The position numbers and the translations under genes were made by a program. A DNA stretch of 15,790 bases from Planctomycetaceae bacterium (GTDB taxonomy: Bacteria; Planctomycetota; Planctomycetia; Pirellulales; Thermoguttaceae): contig JAIRLW010000220.1 in NCBI GenBank assembly GCA_031259095.1, positions 1 through 15,790 of the forward strand, in the 5' to 3' direction. Numbering within the stretch: position 1 is the stretch's first letter; the number at the start of each line of letters is the position of its first letter. A model generated the notes under the pieces. The model was not told where the DNA came from and searched no databases. It saw nothing but the letters and a program-made list of their open reading frames with translations. This document shows, piece after piece, positions 7,171-14,300 of the stretch.

Positions 7171-7234
7171 GTAGTAATAAACAATACCAAGTCGAACAAT
7201 CTCAATTATACCAATGTTAGATTGTCGGGGAAAG

Positions 7235-7290
7235 TTCCGTAAAGACGCAATGCATTGCGTCTTTACGGAATGCATTGCGTCTTTACGGAA
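7235..7290. repeat. 36-bp perfect palindrome with a duplicated half-unit
   Basis: The sequence TTCCGTAAAGACGCAATG (7235-7252) is followed at once by its exact reverse complement (7253-7270), giving a gapless 36-bp palindrome. The 20-bp unit TGCATTGCGTCTTTACGGAA at 7251-7270 is then repeated exactly at 7271-7290. It lies downstream of the minus-strand hydrolase gene (stop 7339-7341) and upstream of the methyltransferase gene. It resembles palindromic repeats abundant in some cyanobacterial genomes (GTAGAGACG...CGTCTCTAC type), as I recall them. It may be a mobile palindromic element or a cruciform/hairpin site. Confidence 0.93.
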
Positions 7291-7295
7291 TGTCG

Positions 7296-7324
7296 ATCAA
7301 CCGGCGCGACCGCTCTGCGAGCGG
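7296..7324. repeat. GC-rich element: 16-bp half of a gene-flanking inverted repeat plus a small hairpin
   Basis: The 16-mer ATCAACCGGCGCGACC (7296-7311) is the exact reverse complement of 10857-10872 on the other side of the hydrolase gene. It overlaps CCGCTC-TGC-GAGCGG (7310-7324), a hairpin with a 6-bp stem and 3-base loop lying 14 bp beyond the hydrolase stop codon. No T-run follows on either strand, so intrinsic termination is not supported. The GC content contrasts with the AT-rich surroundings. Confidence 0.75.
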
Positions 7325-7338
7325 ATTGCCTATCTTAT

Positions 7339-10300
7339 TTATTGGTATTCGATGACAACGGGACCCAATAAACCGCTGGGTAGTAATTGGTCTTGTTTGT
7401 TGTAGAGTTCCCAACTGCTGAATGTTGAACGTCCGCCGGGAATCGGTTTGCCCTCAAGATACCATTGCGGGAATTTCTGAATCACGCCGTTTTTGCGGTC
7501 CACTTCAACCTCCTCAATAAATTGATCGCCTATCAATCGGTTTTGCAATAAATTCGTAACCCGAATCTCCAAACGGAATGATTTCTTTTTCACAACAAAT
7601 TCTGTAATGTCAATCCGTTTTTCGCCATGCCATAATGTTCCAATTTTTTCGCCGTCAATAAAAATTTCGGCAATCTCATAAACATTTCCCAAATCAAAAA
7701 TCAAACGCTCGTTTTTATGTTGCGCAGAATTTCGTTTCAAATCAAAATCAACTTGCACCGTTTTTGAATACGCCGCCGTTCCGCTGAAATATTTGACGTA
7801 TTCTTCTTCCGATTCTGTCCACGAATTTAATTTTTGCAATGTTAATGTTTTCTGATTCGGAAACGTTAATGTCCATTCGCCGTTCAATGGAATAATCACC
7901 GGTTTAATAGTTTTAGTCAAATTTGTATTATCCGCCGTCCGCAAAACATAATTCCCGACTCTTCTGATTTGCAATGTCTCAATTCCTTGACGATCAAAGT
8001 CAAACTCAAAAACAGGCAATTGAATTTTCGTTGCCGAATCTTTCACAACATTTCCGGCAATCACAAGAAAACCTCCATCATTCGCAGACGCCGACTTTGT
8101 TACACCGTCCAACTCAAATTGAACCGTCAACCGTTTCACAACATTCGGCGCGGGATCGCCGCAAATCGCCGTAATTTCCGAAACATTGAAACCAGACTCG
8201 TCTATCATCGTCAACTGCCGAACCGCTTCCGTAACATCAATCGTTTGCGCGGGAACATTCGCCGGTCCGTAAATTGCTTGCAAAATTTTAAGCCGCGATT
8301 CTTTGGCTTTTGAAATCGAAAACAAAACTTGACCAACTTGTTCAACACGATCTTGACCAACATCAACTCGTTCAACATTATCTTGCTCAACACGATCTCG
8401 ATCAACACGATCTCGCTCAACATTATCTTGCCCAACGCCGACTTGTTCGACGCCGACAACCGGATTCTCAACCGGCGGAATAGTCGGCGTTTTCGGGAAC
8501 ACAACGAACATCGATTCGTTTGCCTTCAAAGGCAAAAACAACATCGTTTTTCCATTGCGTTTAACATAAGACGGCGCGGCAATTCGTTTGCCGTTGAGTG
8601 GATTCCATAATTCGGGAAAATTTTCGGAACGGAAAATTGCGGTTGTGTTGACGTGAACATTTTCGGTGTTGGCAACAAAATAAATATCCGTTCCATTCGC
8701 CGTCCGCCGATGCGTCCAACTCAATTTCGACGTTGATACAAAATCCTGCTCAATACCTTTTTCCCGCAACACATTCTCCACCGTTTTACCAACAATTATT
8801 TTTTTACCGTCAAGCAATTTTGTCATAATTTTTTCAATTTGCTTTTCATCGTCAACATAATCCGCAAGATTAGGAGTCCGTTTGGGAATTTTCATTGCAA
8901 TAATTGTTGCACCCGATTCGGCGAGTCTTTCAATTGTCTGAACAAGCGAAAGCGTCCAACAATCCGTGTTCGGTGTAACGAGAACGTTGTAAGTCATTCC
9001 GCTTGGCAGAATGATTTGTCCGTTGTTGACGGTTGCGGATTTAAGGGCGTGCAAGTTAATGTGATCCCAAAGGAACGAACCGCGCGGATGATTGGTGAAT
9101 TTTTGCGGAACAATTTCCGGCTCAAGAAACGCAATATCCGCAACCGGCGATCCTTGACGCAACATCAATTGACAACGCGCCAAATAACGATGCCAATCGG
9201 CGGATTGATTCCACCAAGATTGCGTCCTTTCGTAATGCGAACCCCATTTATAATACATTAAACCCGGCGCGATATTTCCGGCGCGAGGCTGATGTGTTAC
9301 GGCGTGAAAAATCATTCGGTTCGTTCCTTCGCAAAATGCGAGATCGCCGAGCGGTTTGAAGGTTGCCGGATGTGTTGTCCAACGTTCATTCGGAAATGCC
9401 GTGAACGCCTCCGACGGAACAATATTTTTTCCATAAACATGAGCGGCTGAAGCCATTCCGCGCATGGAATGTTGCAAATTATGATTTCCTCGTTGCGTCC
9501 AAAATTCGCCGGTCGGTTGATCGGCAACTCCGCCGTATTGCAAAAAATCACACGGCGCACCGTCATACGCTTCAATCGAAAACGCCATTCCATTTTTATT
9601 CGCTAAACGCTGAATTGTTCCCGCATAATTTTTGATAACCAGTTGCGAAACCGTGTTGCGGAAATCCCAGAGAAAACGTTGCGTATTTTCAGGCGAATCA
9701 ATCTGATAACCTGCAAACACCGGCAAATAAGGAATAATATCGTAATGCGAAATTTCCTGAAACTCTTCACGCATTTTGGGCGTCCAGTTTTGCGAACCAA
9801 CTTCCCACGAATCAATATGCGTTCCGACAAAAGTTTTACCCGCAAGATTTTTATTCTCGTTGACAAGACGTTGGATTTGTCCGTTGAAAAATATTTCGGC
9901 AGCTTCAACAGAAAGTTTATCGCATTCAAGAGCGTCCTTGCAACTAATCGGCGGCGGCAAAAGTTTCGTCCCCGCCGAAGTGTAACCAATACGCAAAACA
10001 GTGTATTTTGTGTTATCGGGCGGCGTCCACTGGAGTGTTCCATCGGGTTTCATTTTATCCGTAATGTCAACAATTTGATTTTTCGCAACAACAGGATTGT
10101 TCTTATCAATCTGCGGATTGGAAAGCATTGGAAAACTTGCGTTACCCGGAATGGCAACAGGTTGTCGTTTATCGGCGTCCGGAGGAGTTGGAAATGCAAG
10201 AACAGCAATATCTCTGTAAAAATTCAGATTGGTTGGAGGTTGTTTCAATTTATTATCAGCAACTTGTTTTTCAGCAATTTTATTATCAACAATTTTATTA

Positions 10301-10752
10301 TCAGCAACTTTATTTTCGGTAACTTGTTTTTCGCTCCAGACGATTTTGAGCATGGAGTGTTCGGGTTTAATCCATGAGCCTCCTCCTCCGCCGAATGCTG
10401 CGCTTGCGAACATATTGATTTCCAGACCGAGCCGATTGGCTTCGGACAACATAAACGCGAACAATTCTCTCCATTGATCGGACAAGAAATCGGCGGGACC
10501 TCTTGGCGGAATATTCCCGTAACCAAGTTCCATAATCAATGCCCCGCCGATACCGACCTTTTTCATTGCTTCGAGATCTGCGGTAATTCCTTCTTTGGTA
10601 ATATTCCCGTTTTGCCAAACCCAAAACGCCCAAGGACGATTTTCTCCAGCCGGTTCAGAAAATTCAGTTAAGGTTAAACCGTCGTCCGCCTTCGCAAAAA
10701 CGCAATTTAACGTTGTTGCAAAAAATAAAAAAAGAATGGTTAAAATTTTCAT
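7339..10752 (-). CDS. Secreted GH106-type glycoside hydrolase (alpha-L-rhamnosidase-like)
   Basis: The 1137-residue protein begins with a signal peptide (about 1-20, cleavage after CVFA). The start region resembles GH106: RPWAFWVWQNGNITKEGITA, a KKVGIGGALIMELG strand, and AFGGGGGSWIKPEHSM. The C-terminus (about 925-1137) carries the beta-sandwich typical of these enzymes, with GEWTLTF, GTLWHGEKRIDIT and RVTNLLQNRLIGD. GH106 enzymes release terminal alpha-L-rhamnose from plant or algal polysaccharides such as pectic side chains; the substrate here is inferred. Two pentapeptide minisatellites interrupt the protein at residues about 139-168 and 765-809. The ATG at 10752 is preceded by GAGAG at six bases distance, the best Shine-Dalgarno-like site seen among these genes. 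It stands alone, with no transporter or sulfatase beside it. I did not assign catalytic residues. Confidence 0.85.
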   Translation of the reverse strand: MKILTILFLFFATTLNCVFAKADDGLTLTEFSEPAGENRPWAFWVWQNGNITKEGITADLEAMKKVGIGGALIMELGYGNIPPRGPADFLSDQWRELFAFMLSEANRLGLEINMFASAAFGGGGGSWIKPEHSMLKIVWSEKQVTENKVADNKIVDNKIAEKQVADNKLKQPPTNLNFYRDIAVLAFPTPPDADKRQPVAIPGNASFPMLSNPQIDKNNPVVAKNQIVDITDKMKPDGTLQWTPPDNTKYTVLRIGYTSAGTKLLPPPISCKDALECDKLSVEAAEIFFNGQIQRLVNENKNLAGKTFVGTHIDSWEVGSQNWTPKMREEFQEISHYDIIPYLPVFAGYQIDSPENTQRFLWDFRNTVSQLVIKNYAGTIQRLANKNGMAFSIEAYDGAPCDFLQYGGVADQPTGEFWTQRGNHNLQHSMRGMASAAHVYGKNIVPSEAFTAFPNERWTTHPATFKPLGDLAFCEGTNRMIFHAVTHQPRAGNIAPGLMYYKWGSHYERTQSWWNQSADWHRYLARCQLMLRQGSPVADIAFLEPEIVPQKFTNHPRGSFLWDHINLHALKSATVNNGQIILPSGMTYNVLVTPNTDCWTLSLVQTIERLAESGATIIAMKIPKRTPNLADYVDDEKQIEKIMTKLLDGKKIIVGKTVENVLREKGIEQDFVSTSKLSWTHRRTANGTDIYFVANTENVHVNTTAIFRSENFPELWNPLNGKRIAAPSYVKRNGKTMLFLPLKANESMFVVFPKTPTIPPVENPVVGVEQVGVGQDNVERDRVDRDRVEQDNVERVDVGQDRVEQVGQVLFSISKAKESRLKILQAIYGPANVPAQTIDVTEAVRQLTMIDESGFNVSEITAICGDPAPNVVKRLTVQFELDGVTKSASANDGGFLVIAGNVVKDSATKIQLPVFEFDFDRQGIETLQIRRVGNYVLRTADNTNLTKTIKPVIIPLNGEWTLTFPNQKTLTLQKLNSWTESEEEYVKYFSGTAAYSKTVQVDFDLKRNSAQHKNERLIFDLGNVYEIAEIFIDGEKIGTLWHGEKRIDITEFVVKKKSFRLEIRVTNLLQNRLIGDQFIEEVEVDRKNGVIQKFPQWYLEGKPIPGGRSTFSSWELYNKQDQLLPSGLLGPVVIEYQ
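8326..8460. repeat. In-frame 15-bp minisatellite encoding about nine pentapeptides in the hydrolase
   Basis: Roughly nine 15-bp units encode pentapeptides of the pattern (D/V)-x-V-x-(Q/R), for example DRVDR, DRVEQ and DNVER (residues about 765-809). On the plus strand the units recur around the core TCAACACGATCT or TCAACATTATCT. The tract lies between two predicted domains, after the segment ESMFVVFPKTPTIPPVENPV. It is probably a flexible, charged linker that expanded by slippage or unequal recombination. Confidence 0.9.
10249..10338. repeat. In-frame 15-bp minisatellite encoding about six pentapeptides near the hydrolase N-terminus
   Basis: Six 15-bp units with cores TTTATTATCAGCAAC or TTGTTTTTCAGCAAT run from 10249 to 10338. 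They encode pentapeptides such as VTENK, VADNK and IVDNK (residues about 139-168). The tract follows the conserved segment HSMLKIVWSE, where related proteins, as I recall them, have a short surface loop. Copies at 10249-10263 and 10294-10308 are identical. Confidence 0.9.
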
Positions 10753-10758
10753 TTTTTT

Positions 10759-10763
10759 CTCTC
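10759..10763 (-). promoter_or_regulatory. Shine-Dalgarno-like site of the glycoside hydrolase
   Basis: On the minus strand GAGAG is followed by six A residues and then the ATG at 10752. This is a plausible ribosome binding site and supports the chosen start, which also begins a clean signal peptide. Confidence 0.55.
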
Positions 10764-10790
10764 AAAATTATTGTTGATTTTTTTCGACTA

Positions 10791-10806
10791 AATTTCGACC
10801 GAAATT
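10791..10806. promoter_or_regulatory. Operator-like palindrome upstream of the hydrolase gene
   Basis: AATTTCG-AC-CGAAATT is a perfect 7-bp inverted repeat with a 2-base spacer, about 40 bp upstream of the hydrolase start. A second TTTCGAC lies 11 bp away (10782-10788 versus 10793-10799), about one helical turn, and a further CGAAA is at 10816-10820. The arrangement is typical of a dimeric repressor or activator site; the protein is unknown. Confidence 0.4.
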
Positions 10807-10953
10807 GATTTTGTCCGAAATAATTGTAACTATTCATTAGTGATGAAGCCGCACAAGGTCGCGCCGGTTGATATGCAGTTCAAAAACCAACCTCAGTTTA
10901 CCTCATTTTTCCAACAAAACAACCTCAGTCGCAAAAAATACAACATTGGCGAA

Positions 10954-10974
10954 AATCTGCGTAATCTTCGGACT
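10954..10974. repeat. Imperfect 21-bp direct repeat, first copy (second at 11261-11281)
   Basis: AATCTGCGTAATCTTCGGAC plus T at 10954-10974 recurs as AATCTGCGTTATCTGCGGAC plus T at 11261-11281 with two differences. Both copies are in the divergent spacer and each contains an internal 8-9-base near-duplication (TCTGCGTA / TCTGCGGA). It looks like another interspersed simple repeat. Confidence 0.7.
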
Positions 10975-11303
10975 TCTCTCTCAATGTTTTTTGGGGTTAA
11001 TAAAATAAACAATTGCCGATTTACCAACTTACTCAACATGTGAATAAATTGGAAATTCAAGAGAATCATTGATAATCTTGTTAGGGACAATCACCGGCAG
11101 TTTGCCCCCTCTATTCCAATTTTTTCTTTTTCTGCTAAAAAGGTATCAATCAGTTGCTGTAATTATTTGTCAATCAATCTCTAATCCGCCAATCAAATTA
11201 TTATTTATTATTTTATGAGAACAAAAAAATCGCTGAAATAGTACCAAACTTTTCTAAAATAATCTGCGTTATCTGCGGACTATTTAAATAGACAGTTACC
11301 CCA

Positions 11304-11366
11304 TAACGTCCCCTACGTTCCTTGAGTCCATTACGTTCCATTAACCATTTAACCAATTTAACAATT
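11304..11366 (+). repeat. Seven tandem nonamers ending exactly at the macroglobulin start codon
   Basis: Seven 9-base units fill 11304-11366 without a gap. The first four are of the GTCCC/GTTCC type (TAACGTCCC, then CTACGTTCC); the last three are AT-rich (TTAACCAAT, then TTAACAATT). The next base is the A of the ATG. No Shine-Dalgarno core is present, so translation must begin on an unstructured AT-rich leader or by another route. Confidence 0.8.
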
Positions 11367-14300
11367 ATGCAACGATTTATTTTTTTAACTTTGACCGTAT
11401 TGTTTTTTACAATTTCGTCCGTTTATGCTGCGGAGAAAACTGTTGACAGGACAAATCCGATGTCTTCTGCCGAACAACTGATCAATCAAGGGTTACACAA
11501 AGACGCTCTTGATTTGCTCCGTCCCTGGATTCTTGATCCGAAAACAGCGGCAAGGGATATTCCAGACAAAGATCAGGCAATCGCTTTCGTTTGTCAATCG
11601 TTACAAAAACTTAACCGTGTTTCCGAAACCGATGAATTTCTTGAAAAAGCGGCGGAAATTCACCAAACAGATTGGAAGATGTTGAACCGTATCGCAACAA
11701 CTTATATCAATGTGATTCAACATTATGGTTTCATTATTGACGGAAAATTTCAACGGGGTTCACATCGCGGCGGCGGTCAATGGATTGATACAACAGAACG
11801 AGATCGAATATATGCGCTGCGATTATTTGTTCAGGCAATGCCGTTGATTGTGAAGGACAATGATAAACAAAAAATCGGTTCATTTTTTATTCGGTTTGCT
11901 GATGCGGTGATTTTTAATAATCGTTCGAGAAATACCGCATGGAAATTACAATCGCTCACCGATTTGAATACCCTGCCCGATTACGAACCGCAACAATATT
12001 TTAGCAACAATATTTCAAAAACTCCGGTCGATGTTGACGGTAATCCTATTTATTATTACATTCCCGAATCGTGGGAAACGGCGAAAAATGATGGGGAACG
12101 TTGGCGTTGGTTATTGGATCAGGCGGAAAAACAGAATCCTGATTTACACAACAAAAATCTTTTACAATGGGCGCAATTTTGTCAATCACAATTCGGCGAA
12201 CAAACCTTGCAGTCTTCGGGATTTTTTCGTAACAAAACAGTCGAACCGGAAACAACCGCAAGTATTTTGAATCTCGAAACGCTTGGCGATGATGAAACAA
12301 TTGCTCAACTGGCAACCGGTATTAAGCGTTTCAAAATGCCGGACGAATTTAATTATATTGCTTTGTATAAGAAAATTCTGGAAACCGGCAACAAAGATAG
12401 TGAAATAGCTGCATTAGAATCTCTTGCAGCAATTTACAAAAATCGCCGGCAATTTTCCCGTGCCGCCAATTGTTACGAAAAAGCGGTTCAAAAATGTCCC
12501 GATGAACAAGGTAAAAAACATTGGCAGGGACAACTGAATCAGATTATTGGTAACTGGGGACATATTGAACCTTCCGGATCAAAGGTTGCCGGACTTCATG
12601 CGGAATTGCGGTATGTTTTCCGCAACGGTAAAAAGGTTCATCTCACAGCGCATCGGATAGACGATAAAAAATTGATTGAGGATATCAAAACGTATATTCA
12701 ATCGAAACCGCAAAAAGTTGATCACAACAAATTACAGATTAATCAAATCGGTTGGCAATTGATTAACAGTAACGAAAAAGAAAGCCTGAAAGAAAAATAT
12801 ATCGGCAAGGAAGTTGCGAAATGGTCGGTCGAACTTCAACCTGCCGAAAAACATTTTAATCGGGCAACAACTATTTCCGTACCGATTCAACAATCAGGCG
12901 CTTATCTTATTCGTGCTAAAATGGAAAACGGGAACGCCGAATCGGTTGTTCTTTGGCTAAACGATACGGTTATCGTTCAAAAAATGTTGGACAATAGTTT
13001 ATTGTATTTTGTTGCCGACGCCGAAACCGGACAACCTGTTGCCGGTGCGGACGTCAAGTTTTTCGGTTACAAAATTGAATATACTACTTCTCCGGCAGCC
13101 AATAACCGTCAACGTCAAAAATCTCAACCAACTTGGCAACTTGACAATATTACGAAAAAGACAGATGAAAACGGTTGCGTTATTTTGGAACGAAAACCAA
13201 ATGATTTTTCTTGGCTTATGGAAGTTACCGCTCCTGAAAAAGAACGTTTCACCCATTGGGGTTTCAATAATATTTGGTTCAATAATTATTATGATCAACA
13301 ATACCATTCGGTTAGAGCGTTTATTATCACGGATCGTCCGGTTTATCGTCCGCTTGATACGGTTAAAATCAAAGCGTGGGTTGGAACGGCAAAATACGAT
13401 TTACCGGACACAAATGAATGGGCGGGCAAAACAATTCGCTACGAAATTTATAATCCCCGCGGTGAAAAGATTACAGAAAAGGAAAACATTAAACTTGATC
13501 CTTACGGCGGAATGACTGCCGAACTGGAATTACCGAAAGATGCAATGCTTGGAATTTATCGTTTTATAATTCAAGGTCAACAGATTTCCGGTCAAGGCGG
13601 AACATTCCGTGTTGAAGAATACAAAAAGCCTGAATATGAAGTTACAGTTGATGCGCCGAAAGAACCCGTCAAACTCGGCGATAAAATTACCGCAACAATT
13701 CAGGCAAAATATTATTTCGGTTCGCCCGTAACAGATGCAACCGTAAAATATAAAGTCTTGCGGGAAAAAGCAAACGATTATTGGTATCCGATACGTTATT
13801 GGGATTGGTTTTATGGCTGCGGATATTCTTGGTTTGCTTATGATTCGCCGTGGCTCAATGGTTGGACACGTTGGGGATGTTCACGCCCATTGCCGTTCTG
13901 GTTGCCGCATTATTCGGGACCGCCGGAAATTGCCGCCGAGCAGGAAGTCAATATCTCCGAAGACGGAACCGTAAAAGTTGTTATTGACACGGAAATTGCA
14001 AAAGAATTATTTCCGAACGATAATCAAAAATACACCATCACCGCGGAAGTGATCGACAAGTCGCGGCGAACAATTGTTGGAACAGGAAATATTTTAGCGG
14101 CGAAAGAACCGTTCAAAATTTATGCGTGGACGGACAACGGATTTTACAGACCGAATCAAAGAATCGCTGCAAGTTTCCAAGCCCGGCGTTTGGATGGAAA
14201 ACCTGTTAGCGGAAACGGAACAGTAAAATTGTACAAAATTACTTACAAGAACGAAAACGTAAACGATAATGTTCAAACGGTTGCCCATGAAAGCGAAGTT

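Larger units (their letters stand above)
10753..11303. other. Divergent intergenic region, no gene supported
   Basis: This AT-rich spacer separates the hydrolase and macroglobulin genes and must hold both promoters. I see the palindrome at 10791-10806, the 16-bp GC-rich repeat at 10857-10872, two AACCTCAGT copies near 10889 and 10921, and a 21-bp imperfect direct repeat (10954-10974 and 11261-11281). Near 11080 TGTTAGGGACAATC resembles the hairpin modules at 4506-4570. TTGTCA at 11167 with AT-rich DNA downstream is a weak -35/-10 possibility for the plus-strand gene. Short open frames here lack start signals and cover repeat DNA. No tRNA, riboswitch or terminator is apparent. Confidence 0.6.

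Noticed and set aside
7125..7205. N-terminal extension of the methyltransferase from the ATG at 7205
   Set aside because: The extra 27 residues are translated heptamer repeat and family members begin near the winged-helix domain that starts at the ATG at 7124.
9643..10377. A 244-codon plus-strand open frame
   Set aside because: It is fully antisense to the glycoside hydrolase, rich in Arg/Asn/Phe/Ile from reversed codons, and has no recognisable domain.
10857..10872. Insertion sequence ends around the hydrolase gene
   Set aside because: No transposase is encoded between the inverted 16-mers and no target-site duplication is visible, so a transposon is not claimed.
10840..11043. A 67-codon plus-strand frame in the divergent spacer, and an overlapping minus-strand frame at 10893-11090
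   Set aside because: Both cover interspersed repeat sequence (10857-10872, 10954-10974), lack ribosome-binding sites and have no recognisable features.
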